64,000 nucleotides of DNA, taken from positions 248,001 through 312,000 of the forward strand of contig NZ_CP079869.1 in NCBI RefSeq assembly GCF_025263265.1, given 5' to 3'. The translations under genes were made by a program, and so were the position numbers. Shown one piece after another: positions 35,950 through 44,107 of this stretch (positions within the stretch are counted from its first letter, which is position 1; each line of letters opens with the position of its first letter). The stretch is from Mycobacterium sp. SMC-4. GTDB lineage: Bacteria; Actinomycetota; Actinomycetes; Mycobacteriales; Mycobacteriaceae. The notes beneath the pieces are model-generated. The model searched no databases, had not been told where the DNA came from, and worked only from the letters and a program-made list of their open reading frames with translations.

Positions 35950-38469
35950 TCAGTCCATCCGGCCGGCGTCGACCAACCGAACCATGGCGACGCCGGCCTC
36001 GTCGGACGCGGCGAGGTCGATCTCGACGGCGAAGCCCCAGTCGTGGTCGCCCGCGGGATCATCGAGGATCTGGCGCACCCGCCAGGTGTCGGGCGCGCGG
36101 TCGAAGATCAGCATCGCCGGGCCGCGGGCGTCGGCCCCGGTGCCGACGTCGGCGTGCTGGCCGAAATAGGCCTCTCCCAACTGCTGCCAACGCTGCGCCG
36201 ACCAGCCGGAGTCCGCGTCGAGTTCGCCCAGCTCGATCCAGCGTCGGCGGGCGAAAAGCTCGACTCGCCGGAACAACGCGTTGCGGACCATGGCGGTGAA
36301 AGCCCGCTCGTTGCCGGTCAGTGGACGAGGCCGAGCCGGGACGGTGACCTCGGTATATCGGCCGTCGGCGTCCGGTTGCGGGCTGGTCAGTGCTTCCCAT
36401 TCGTCGAGGAGGCTGGAGTCCACCTGACGCACCAGTTCGCCGAGCCACTCGACGATGTCGGCCAATTCCTCGGTTCGTGCGCTCGCTGGAACGCCGGACC
36501 GCAGCGCCTTGACGGCGTCGGACAGGTAGCGCAGCACCGCGCCCTCCGACCGTGTCAACCCGTAGAGGCTTACGTACTCCTGGAAAGTGCTTGCGCGTTC
36601 CCACATTTCCCGCACCACAGACTTCGGTGACGGAGACGTGTCACCCGCCCAGGGGTTGCTGCGGCGATATATGTCGAAGGCGTGCTCGAGCAACTCCGCC
36701 AGCGGTTGCGGGTAGGTAATGTCGTCGAGCAACTCGATGCGCTCGTCGTACTCGATCCCGTCGGCCTTCATCTGTGCGACGGCCTCGCCGCGGGCTTTCT
36801 TCAGTTGTGCGGCCAGGATCTGACGAGGATCCTCCAGCGTCGACTCGATCACTGACACCACGTCGAGCGCGTAGGACTCCGCGGCCGGATCGAGTAACTC
36901 GATCGCCGCCAGCGCGAAGGTCGAAAGAGGTTGATAAAGCGCGAAATCAGCGGGTAGATCCACCGTCAGCCGGTAATGCCTGCCGTCCGGGCCATCAACA
37001 CGCTCCATCACCCCGGCTTGCAGGAGCGAGCGGGCGATGCCCACCGCTTCGCGGATCATGGCCAGCTGACGCTTGCGGGGTTCGTGGTTGTCGGTCAGCA
37101 GTCGGCGCATCGCGATGCATGGATCACCCGCGCGGTAACGGTCGACCACGTCGAGGATCATCGCCGTGGACACCCGCATCCGGTTGACCAACGGCTCGGG
37201 GGTGGCGTCCACCAGCTTGGTCATGGTGGCTTCGCCCCACGGCACCATCCCTTCGGGTACCTTGCGCCGCAACAGTTTTCGGCGCTTCTTGGGATCATCG
37301 GCGACCTTGGCGAATTGTTTGAGATTCTCCACCTCGTGGTCGGGTGCCTGGACGACCACGGTCCCGGCGGTGTCGAAACCGGCCCGGCCCGCCCGGCCGG
37401 CGATCTGATGGAACTCCCGCGCGTTGAGCAGGCGCATCCGGACACCGTCGTACTTGGACAGTGCCGAGAACACCACCGTGCGGATCGGCACGTTGATCCC
37501 GACGCCCAGCGTGTCGGTTCCGCAGATGACCTTGAGCAGGCCGGCCTGCGCCAGCTGCTCGACCAACCGACGGTACTTGGGCAGCATGCCGGCATGGTGG
37601 ACGCCGATGCCGTGACGAACCAAGCGCGACAACGTGTTACCGAACGCTGAGGAGAACCGGAAGTCACCGATCGCGTCGCGGATCGCGATCTTGTCCTGCT
37701 TGCTGCTGACGTTGACGCTCATCAGTGCCTGCGCGCGCTCCAGGGCTGACGCCTGGGTGAAATGCACGACGTAGATCGGCGCCCGTCCGGTGTCGAGCAA
37801 CTCGCCGATGGTCTCGTGCATCGGGGTGGTGGCGTACGAGTAGTAGAGCGGCACCGGACGCTGTGCGTGGGCCACCAGTGCCGTCGGTCGGCCGGTCCGC
37901 CTCGTGATGTCGGCGCGCAATGTGGTGACGTCACCGAGAGTGGCTGACATCAGCAGGAATTGGGCGCCGGGAAGTTCGAGCAGCGGCACCTGCCAGGCCC
38001 ATCCACGGTCGGGATCACCGTAGAAGTGGAACTCGTCCATCACCACGGTGGCCTCGGCAGTGGCGTCGTCGGCGCCGCGCAGTGCGATGTTGGCCAGCAC
38101 CTCGGCGGTGCAGGTGATGATGGGTGCATCGGCGTTGACCGCGGCATCGCCGGTCAGCATCCCGACGTTGTCGGCGCCGAACACCTCACACAGCGCGAAG
38201 AACTTCTCGCTGACCAACGCCTTGATCGGCGCGGTGTAGTAGCTGCGCCGTCCCGCCGCCAGCGCCGCGTAGATCGCACCGGTGGCGACCAGAGACTTTC
38301 CCGAGCCGGTGGGGGTTGCCAACACCACGTGTGCGCCGCTGAGCAGTTCGATCAGCGCCTCCTCCTGCGCCGGGTACAGCGTGGTGCCCTGCGCCGCGGC
38401 CCACTCCGCGTAGGAGGAGAACAGCGCGTCGGGGTCGTCGGCCAGGCCGATCGGCGCGCTGAGGTCCAT
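35950..38469 (-). CDS. Ski2-like DEAD/DEAH-box helicase with C-terminal DUF3516
   Basis: About 839 residues. Helicase motifs: Walker A ATPTGSGKS (about 48-56), VVMDEFHFYGDP (motif II as DEFH, near 142), MSATLGD (motif III), and QIAGRAGRAGFD (motif VI, near 360). The C-terminal ~400 residues are the DUF3516 extension. The DEFH box and layout resemble Ski2/HelY-type RNA helicases involved in RNA processing or decay, but the substrate is not known. Start ATG 38469 is preferred; a GTG at 38478 adds three residues. It is divergent from the epimerase at 38559. Confidence 0.9.
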   Translation of the reverse strand: MDLSAPIGLADDPDALFSSYAEWAAAQGTTLYPAQEEALIELLSGAHVVLATPTGSGKSLVATGAIYAALAAGRRSYYTAPIKALVSEKFFALCEVFGADNVGMLTGDAAVNADAPIITCTAEVLANIALRGADDATAEATVVMDEFHFYGDPDRGWAWQVPLLELPGAQFLLMSATLGDVTTLRADITRRTGRPTALVAHAQRPVPLYYSYATTPMHETIGELLDTGRAPIYVVHFTQASALERAQALMSVNVSSKQDKIAIRDAIGDFRFSSAFGNTLSRLVRHGIGVHHAGMLPKYRRLVEQLAQAGLLKVICGTDTLGVGINVPIRTVVFSALSKYDGVRMRLLNAREFHQIAGRAGRAGFDTAGTVVVQAPDHEVENLKQFAKVADDPKKRRKLLRRKVPEGMVPWGEATMTKLVDATPEPLVNRMRVSTAMILDVVDRYRAGDPCIAMRRLLTDNHEPRKRQLAMIREAVGIARSLLQAGVMERVDGPDGRHYRLTVDLPADFALYQPLSTFALAAIELLDPAAESYALDVVSVIESTLEDPRQILAAQLKKARGEAVAQMKADGIEYDERIELLDDITYPQPLAELLEHAFDIYRRSNPWAGDTSPSPKSVVREMWERASTFQEYVSLYGLTRSEGAVLRYLSDAVKALRSGVPASARTEELADIVEWLGELVRQVDSSLLDEWEALTSPQPDADGRYTEVTVPARPRPLTGNERAFTAMVRNALFRRVELFARRRWIELGELDADSGWSAQRWQQLGEAYFGQHADVGTGADARGPAMLIFDRAPDTWRVRQILDDPAGDHDWGFAVEIDLAASDEAGVAMVRLVDAGRMD

Positions 38470-38558
38470 TGGGCCCACTTAACCACCGCAGGCACCCGAA
38501 CTTGTTTCGATGCCAATGGCCTCGTAATCTGCCCTGGCGGGGGAGAAGGAGGCCAGCC

Positions 38559-39575
38559 ATGCGTATCGCGGTCACCGGCGGCACCGGGTATCTGGGTGCG
38601 CACACCGTGCGCGCGCTGCTCAAGGCCGGGCATCAGGTGAAGTTGTTGGCGCTGACACACGAGGCAGACAGCCACGTGGTCACCGAATTGAGTGCGTTGG
38701 GCCCGGTCGACGTGCTCACCGGCGATGTCCGGACCCACAGCACCGTCACCGAGCTGCTGCGCGGGGTCGACGCGGTGGTGCATGCTGCCGGCGTCGTCGG
38801 CACCAGCGAGCGGCAGGCGAGATTGATGTGGGAGATCAACGCCCACGCCGGCGAAGCAGTCCTCACCCGCGCGGTCGAGGCGGGTCTGGATCCGGTGGTA
38901 TCGGTGAGCAGCTACAGCGCACTGTTCCCCCCACCCGACGGCGTGATATCGGCCGATTCCCCGACCGCGCCCGGCCGCAGCGCGTACGCCAAAACCAAGG
39001 GCTACGCCGACCGGGTGGCGCGTCGACTGCAGCAGGCCGGAGCCCCGGTGGTCGTCACCTATCCCTCGAGCGTGGTCGGATCGCCGTTTCACACCGACGT
39101 CGGGGTCACCGAACGCGGCTGGGCGCCGATCCTGCGGGCGGGCGTGGCACCGCGGGTGCGCGGCGGCATGCAGATGGTCGACGTGCGCGACGTCGCCGAC
39201 GTCCACGTGCGGCTGATGCAGGCCGGCCGCGGTCCGCGCCGCTACGTCTGCGGCGGCCATCTGGTGACCTTCGACGAGATGATCGACGCACTTGAGGTGG
39301 GGTTGGGGCGCCGGGTGCGGCGGGTCCGGGTGGCGCCGGGTGCGCTGCGCACGTTCGGGCGCTTCGCCGACGCGGCGGGCCGGTTCCTGCCACTGACCGA
39401 CGGGCTGAGCTACGAGGCAGCCTGGTTGCTCACCTCGGCCACACCGACCGACGACCGCGCCACCACCGCAGATCTCAGCCTGAACTGGCGTGACCCGCGT
39501 GCGACCATCGCCGAGTCGGTTCGCGACCGGCTAACCCACCGCGATGGTGAGCAGTTGGGCGATCCGCGACCGTAA
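38559..39575 (+). CDS. NAD-dependent epimerase/dehydratase
   Basis: A 338-residue extended SDR: TGGTGYLGAHTV for NAD, VHAAGVVGT, SVSSYSALF and the catalytic YAKTKGYAD. C-terminal residues about 230-338 suit a membrane-proximal steroid- or sugar-like substrate, not identified. Start ATG 38559 has a textbook SD (AGAAGGAGG). Its last 45 bp overlap the convergent TetR gene, so the two transcripts are antisense at their 3' ends. Confidence 0.88.
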   Translation: MRIAVTGGTGYLGAHTVRALLKAGHQVKLLALTHEADSHVVTELSALGPVDVLTGDVRTHSTVTELLRGVDAVVHAAGVVGTSERQARLMWEINAHAGEAVLTRAVEAGLDPVVSVSSYSALFPPPDGVISADSPTAPGRSAYAKTKGYADRVARRLQQAGAPVVVTYPSSVVGSPFHTDVGVTERGWAPILRAGVAPRVRGGMQMVDVRDVADVHVRLMQAGRGPRRYVCGGHLVTFDEMIDALEVGLGRRVRRVRVAPGALRTFGRFADAAGRFLPLTDGLSYEAAWLLTSATPTDDRATTADLSLNWRDPRATIAESVRDRLTHRDGEQLGDPRP

Positions 39576-40124
39576 CGCCTCGGCCTCGGGTTCATCGGCC
39601 ACGGTGGCGGTGAACAGCGCCGCCCCGGCCGCCATCGCCAGCAGGGCGCGCGCGTCGAGTTCGGCGCGGCGGCGTTGCGGATCGGTCTGGGCCCGGACGT
39701 GGTCGGCGTAGAGAGCCACCGCCGGTTCACTGAACGTCGTCCACAACGTCGAGCGCAACTGGGCATTCTCGCGCAGCGCCAGCAGCAGCCCGGGGATCGC
39801 GGCGCGCACATCGGCGCGGTCGAACAACTCATGGCTCCCGCGCACCACCCAGTCGATCCAGCCGTGCAGATCGGTACCGGAGAACGGTTCCAGATCCGGG
39901 GTCTCGCCGAGGATCGCGTGTAACACCAACTCCGCTTTCGACTTCCACCGCCGTCCCAGGCTGGCGCGTCCGACACCGGCTCGTGTGGCGACCAGTCGCA
40001 GGCTCAGGTCGTCCCAGCCCACCTCAAGCAGCAGTTCTCGGGTCACCGACAGCACCCGGTCGTCGATGGTGGTATCGCGGGGTCGCCCGGCAGACCGCGC
40101 CCCGTCCGAGTTCCCGTTCACCAT
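39531..40124 (-). CDS. TetR-family transcriptional regulator
   Basis: A 197-residue TetR regulator with HTH segment LSLRLVATRAGVGRASLGRRWKSKAELV (about 40-67). The C-terminal domain resembles the AcrR-type ligand core. Start ATG 40124, 5 bp after the stop of the SDR gene, so it is probably co-transcribed with and controls the SDR. Its 3' end overlaps the convergent epimerase gene by 45 bp. Confidence 0.88.
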   Translation of the reverse strand: MVNGNSDGARSAGRPRDTTIDDRVLSVTRELLLEVGWDDLSLRLVATRAGVGRASLGRRWKSKAELVLHAILGETPDLEPFSGTDLHGWIDWVVRGSHELFDRADVRAAIPGLLLALRENAQLRSTLWTTFSEPAVALYADHVRAQTDPQRRRAELDARALLAMAAGAALFTATVADEPEAEALRSRIAQLLTIAVG

Positions 40125-40129
40125 CGGCG

Positions 40130-40969
40130 TCAGGAGTTGCGAAATCGGCGTAGGTAACGCACCAACTGCCGCGCCGGTACGGGTCTGGGCCAGTCGTCGG
40201 TACGGAAGTACGCATCGGTTCCGCCGTCGACGAACACCACGCTGCCGCAGAGGAAGTGGGCAGACTCGGAGAGCATGAAACACACCCAGTCGGCGAGCTG
40301 ACCGGGATCCCCGAATCCGCCCATCGGGACCGGAAACCGGCGCACCGCCTTGCCCTGCCGCGGGTCGGCCAGCTGTTCTTCCAACAGCGGAGTCAGGATG
40401 GCTCCCGGGGCCAGCGCATTGAGTCCGATGCCCGCCCCCGCCCAGTCGGCCTGCACCGCGTGCCGGCGCACCCACCTGGTCAACGCGATCTTCGACGCCG
40501 CGTACATCATCGTCGGCCCGGCCGGACCGTAGCGGCGCACTGTCCGTTCGGCACGCGCGATGTCACCGGCGAGCAGCGCACGCACCGCACGGGCGGGTAC
40601 CAACGGGGTCGTGGTGGTTGAGTTGCTGGAGATCACCACCACTTTGGCGCGATGGCCGGCGGCCAAGGCGGGTTGCCACCGTTGCAACAGCTCGACGGCC
40701 CCCAGAAAGTTCACCTCGGCGATGCGCCCGATCTGGGGTCCGCGGGTGGGGCCGATCCCCGCCGCCAACACCGCGCCGTCGAGATGGCCCTGTGCTGAGG
40801 TGAGCACCCGCAGTGACGCTTCGCGCCGTCCGTCATGGGTGGACAGGTCGGCGATGACATCCGCCTGTTTGACGTCGACGGTGAGCACGCGGTGCCCGTC
40901 GGCGCGCAACCGTTGCACCGTGGCGGCTCCCATACCCGATGCTGCGCCGGTGACGGCGTAGGTGCCCAT
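40130..40969 (-). CDS. Short-chain dehydrogenase/reductase
   Basis: A 279-residue classical SDR. TGAASGMGAATV binds NAD(P), with AAGIG in the next strand; the catalytic Ser is in ISSNSTTTT, and YAASKIALT holds the Tyr/Lys pair. It resembles SDRs annotated as 3-alpha-hydroxysteroid dehydrogenase/carbonyl reductase. SD AAGGAAGG precedes ATG 40969. It forms a unit with the TetR gene downstream and is divergent from the AraC-type regulator at 41134. The substrate is unknown. Confidence 0.9.
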   Translation of the reverse strand: MGTYAVTGAASGMGAATVQRLRADGHRVLTVDVKQADVIADLSTHDGRREASLRVLTSAQGHLDGAVLAAGIGPTRGPQIGRIAEVNFLGAVELLQRWQPALAAGHRAKVVVISSNSTTTTPLVPARAVRALLAGDIARAERTVRRYGPAGPTMMYAASKIALTRWVRRHAVQADWAGAGIGLNALAPGAILTPLLEEQLADPRQGKAVRRFPVPMGGFGDPGQLADWVCFMLSESAHFLCGSVVFVDGGTDAYFRTDDWPRPVPARQLVRYLRRFRNS

Positions 40970-41133
40970 GGACCTTCCTTTCCGGGATGGTGCGCACGCA
41001 GCGGCGCGCACCTCACCCTAGTTCCGGCGCCACTGGTCTCGGAAGTCGACGATGTTTCGCCACCCGCCGAGCGGTTCATAATTGACACTGGAGAGTGGTT
41101 GATGTCGCGTGCCGCGGCAACACGGGAGGAATC

Positions 41134-42096
41134 GTGCCCGAGACGGTGCTCGTCGACGCCGACGATGTCGGGGAAGCCGTGCACGCCTTGAGTGCGGTCT
41201 ACAGTGCGATGCGGGTGGTCGAGGTGCCCGGGAGCACGGCGTCGCGCACCCGGGTGTTCCGCAGCCGCATCGGAGAGTTGACCATCGACGATGCCGAATT
41301 CACGTACCGGCTGGTCACCGACATGGATCCGACCGACAGCGTGCTGGTGTGCCGGGTGCGGTCCGGGCTGCTCGGCGGCAGCGGGCCGGGCCATGACCTC
41401 CAACTGCACGGTGCCGGCTCGGTGCTGGCCTTCGGGGGAGCGGCGGGGCAGCCGATCGTCGGACACATCGACCGGGCCCGCTACGACGTGGTGGTCATCG
41501 CGCGGTCGCTGCTCGCCGAGGTAGCACCGCAGGGGTGGGGTGCTGATCCCGACGCGTTCTCGCTGCTGGCGATGTCGCCGGTTTCGCCGGAGGCCAACCG
41601 GCATCTGGCCGACACCCTGTCCCACCTGCGTATGAATGTGGGGTCCAGCGCCTACGCCCGGGGAGAACCGCTGGTCACCGGCCCGCTGACGCGCTACGTC
41701 GCCAGTTCTGTCCTGGCGGCCTTCCCCAACTCCGCGAGCAGAGCTGCGACGGCCCACAGCAGCGCCGACACCAGCCGCAGACTGCTGGAGCGGGCGCTGG
41801 CCTTCGTCGACGATCGCGCCGACACCGACGTGTCTGTTGCCGACATCGCCACTGCCGTGCGGGTGGCGCCATCGGCGGTGGTTGCCATGTTTGCCGCTCA
41901 TCTGAGCTGCACTCCGATGGCTTACCTGCGCCGAGTCCGGCTTCACCACGCGCACCGGGAGCTGATGGGCGCCGACCCGGCGAAGACCTCGGTGGCCGAG
42001 GTGGCGGCGCGCTGGGGCTTCGGGGTCGTCGAGTCTTTCGGCGTGCACTACCGCAGTCAGTACGGCGTCGATCCGCTGCACACCCTGGCGAGCTGA
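41134..42096 (+). CDS. AraC-family transcriptional regulator
   Basis: A 320-residue regulator: an AraC-binding-like N-terminal domain (about 1-170) and a C-terminal double helix-turn-helix (about 225-318) with DTDVSVADIATAVRVAP, CTPMAYLRRVRLHHAHREL and SVAEVAARWGFGVVESFGVHYRSQYG. GTG 41134 has the SD GGAGGA 3 nt upstream; an earlier GTG at 41095 is less likely. It is divergent from the SDR-TetR unit with a 164-bp gap. Neither the inducer nor the target is visible. Confidence 0.85.
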   Translation: MPETVLVDADDVGEAVHALSAVYSAMRVVEVPGSTASRTRVFRSRIGELTIDDAEFTYRLVTDMDPTDSVLVCRVRSGLLGGSGPGHDLQLHGAGSVLAFGGAAGQPIVGHIDRARYDVVVIARSLLAEVAPQGWGADPDAFSLLAMSPVSPEANRHLADTLSHLRMNVGSSAYARGEPLVTGPLTRYVASSVLAAFPNSASRAATAHSSADTSRRLLERALAFVDDRADTDVSVADIATAVRVAPSAVVAMFAAHLSCTPMAYLRRVRLHHAHRELMGADPAKTSVAEVAARWGFGVVESFGVHYRSQYGVDPLHTLAS

Positions 42097-42111
42097 CCAC
42101 ATCCCGGCCGC

Positions 42112-42117
42112 TAGGCT
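42112..42117 (+). promoter_or_regulatory. -10 hexamer for a leaderless DUF5718 gene
   Basis: TAGGCT ends 8 nt before the GTG at 42126, with no SD between. The gene starts 29 bp after the AraC-type stop codon. Confidence 0.4.
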
Positions 42118-42125
42118 GACCCACC

Positions 42126-42959
42126 GTGATCGAGATCGCGCTGAGCGAGATGACCGGCTGGTTCGGATTCGGGGTCGCCGGCAATTTCGCCGGGCACCTC
42201 GAGCAGGCAGGAGAGGCCGCGGACTTCGTCAACGTGACCAGTCACGCTGAGGCGCCCAAGGGGATTTTCCCGTGGTATGCGCCCGGCTCGGACACCTTCC
42301 TCGGCGAGTTCCCGCTGTCCAACGATGCGATCGTGCTGCCAGCGGTCAATGCGGATTCCGGGCCGTTGAACCTGCAGATCGAGCCCGAGGTCGGCCTGGC
42401 CTGTGAGGTGGTGTGGGACGGCGACACGGTCGTCACCCTGAAGCCGTTCGCGCTGGGTGCCTTCAACGACTGTTCGATCCGGCGCCCCGGTGCGCCCAAG
42501 ATCAGCTACAAGAAGAACTGGGGTCCCTCGTCGAAGGGGGTCTCGGCGAACTTCTTCGACATCTCCGACCTGACCCCTGACGGGCCGACCGCGACGATGC
42601 GGTTGGTATGTCACCTGCGTAGCAACGGGGAAGAGCACGCTTACGGTGTGGACAGCCCGCTGATCGGCTACTCGTACTACGGCGAGGTGCTCCTGGACTG
42701 GATCGTCGAGCGATTGGCCAACCAGAAGGGCTCGCCGGACACGCCGTTGGAGGATGTCGGCGCGCTGATGGTGGCCAGCGGCCATCCCAGGACCGTGCTC
42801 ATCGGTATCGGCGCCACCCGCTACACCGACATCGGCGCGTCGACCTTCCTCAAACCGGGCGACCGGGCGATCGTGCGGGTGTACGACACCGCATCGGATT
42901 CGGTGGCCGAACTCGACCAGCTGGTCGGTGAGAACCAGGGACCGTCGACGTTACGGTAG
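42126..42959 (+). CDS. DUF5718 family protein
   Basis: A 277-residue cytosolic protein I assign to DUF5718 from its overall sequence: GWFGFGVAGNFAGHLEQAGEA, EVGLACEVVW and SYKKNWGPSSKG, with a fumarylacetoacetate hydrolase-like run (EPEVGLACEV) that suggests a distant relation to that fold. No catalytic role is established. The start is GTG 42126, apparently leaderless. The following epimerase starts 24 bp downstream with its own -10-like element. Confidence 0.75.
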   Translation: MIEIALSEMTGWFGFGVAGNFAGHLEQAGEAADFVNVTSHAEAPKGIFPWYAPGSDTFLGEFPLSNDAIVLPAVNADSGPLNLQIEPEVGLACEVVWDGDTVVTLKPFALGAFNDCSIRRPGAPKISYKKNWGPSSKGVSANFFDISDLTPDGPTATMRLVCHLRSNGEEHAYGVDSPLIGYSYYGEVLLDWIVERLANQKGSPDTPLEDVGALMVASGHPRTVLIGIGATRYTDIGASTFLKPGDRAIVRVYDTASDSVAELDQLVGENQGPSTLR

Positions 42960-42969
42960 TGGCCTCCGT

Positions 42970-42975
42970 TACGAT
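42970..42975 (+). promoter_or_regulatory. -10 hexamer for a leaderless epimerase gene
   Basis: TACGAT at 42970-42975, 8 nt before the ATG at 42984, with no SD in between. Confidence 0.4.
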
Positions 42976-42983
42976 GCGTCGTC

Positions 42984-44006
42984 ATGGCGCAAGGTGACGG
43001 GGTGTCGGTCTCAGGGCAACGCGCACTGGTGCTGGGCGCCAGCGGCAACGTGGGTGCGTGCGTCACTCGCCAGCTCGTCGCCGGTGGGGCCGACGTCCGA
43101 GTGTTGTTGCGAAAGACGAGCTCCACCAAAGGTATCGAGGGCCTCGACGTCGAACGCCGCTACGGCAACCCGTTGGACACCGAGACGGCGGCGGCGGCGA
43201 TGTCCGACCGCGACGTCGTCTACTACTGCATCGTCGACACCCGCGCCGAATTGCACGATCCGGCACCGCTTTTCGCCACCAATGTGGAGGGCCTTGGCAG
43301 GGTTCTCGACGCCGCAGCCGAAGCGAACCTGCGCCGCTTCGTCTTTCTGAGCACCATCGGCACCATCGCAGTGGGTGAGCACGGCGAGACGGTCGATGAG
43401 GACACCCCATTCAACTGGGCTGACCGTGCCGGCGGTTACATCGCATCCCGTCGCGCCGCCGAGGCGTTGGCGCTGTCCTATGCCGCCGACCACCGCGTCC
43501 CCGTCGTGGTGTGCAATGTGTCCAACCCGTATGGGCCGCCGGATTGGCAACCGCGCCAGGGCATGTTGGTGCAGATGGCAGCGTTGGGCAAGCTCCCGTT
43601 CTACGTCCGCGGGGTGGGATCGGAGGTCGTCGGCATCGAGGATGCCGCGGACGGGTTGCTGCGCGCCGCCGAGCGTGGCCGGGTCGGACAGCGCTACATC
43701 ATCTCCGAGCGGTTCATGCTCCTGCAGGAACTGCTCACCACGGCCGCCGACGCGGTCGGCGCCCGTCGGCCCCGTATCGGCATCCCGATGGCTGCGGTGC
43801 GTGCACTGGCAGCCCTCTGCGATATCGCGAGACCGATTCTGCGCAGAGATATTCCGATGAGTCGGCAGAGCGCGTTTCTGTTGGAGTTCACCTCGCCGGC
43901 CAGTCATGCCAAAGCGACCCACGAGCTGGGTTGGCGACCCGCGCCCACCGAACACTCCATCGCACGTGCCGCCGAGGCCTACGTGCAGCGCGCCACGTCG
44001 GCTTAA
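42984..44006 (+). CDS. NAD-dependent epimerase/3-beta-hydroxysteroid dehydrogenase-like protein
   Basis: A 340-residue extended SDR: LGASGNVGACVTRQL (NAD), FLSTIGTIAVG, and a YIASRRAAEAL segment in the place of YxxxK, with Arg instead of Lys. SNPYGPPDWQPRQG precedes a C-terminal substrate region ending in HELGWRP. If the usual Lys really is Arg, catalysis may be altered. The leaderless-type start at 42984 follows DUF5718. Substrate unknown. Confidence 0.85.
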   Translation: MAQGDGVSVSGQRALVLGASGNVGACVTRQLVAGGADVRVLLRKTSSTKGIEGLDVERRYGNPLDTETAAAAMSDRDVVYYCIVDTRAELHDPAPLFATNVEGLGRVLDAAAEANLRRFVFLSTIGTIAVGEHGETVDEDTPFNWADRAGGYIASRRAAEALALSYAADHRVPVVVCNVSNPYGPPDWQPRQGMLVQMAALGKLPFYVRGVGSEVVGIEDAADGLLRAAERGRVGQRYIISERFMLLQELLTTAADAVGARRPRIGIPMAAVRALAALCDIARPILRRDIPMSRQSAFLLEFTSPASHAKATHELGWRPAPTEHSIARAAEAYVQRATSA

Positions 44007-44069
44007 CCCTCTTTCGCGAGTGCCTCTTGTGCCGAGTCGACACCGGCCACTATAAATAAACAAATAGGT

Positions 44070-44085
44070 CAAAACGTATATTTTG
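44070..44085. promoter_or_regulatory. AT-rich promoter region with a CAAAA/TTTTG dyad
   Basis: CAAAA (44070-44074), six bases, TTTTG (44081-44085), inside a 50-bp AT-rich island (44050-44090) that contrasts with the high-GC surroundings and ends 23 bp before the hydrolase ATG. Probably the promoter and a regulator site of the exported hydrolase. Confidence 0.4.
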
Positions 44086-44107
44086 GTCCTGATGCGGGGA
44101 GACGGGC

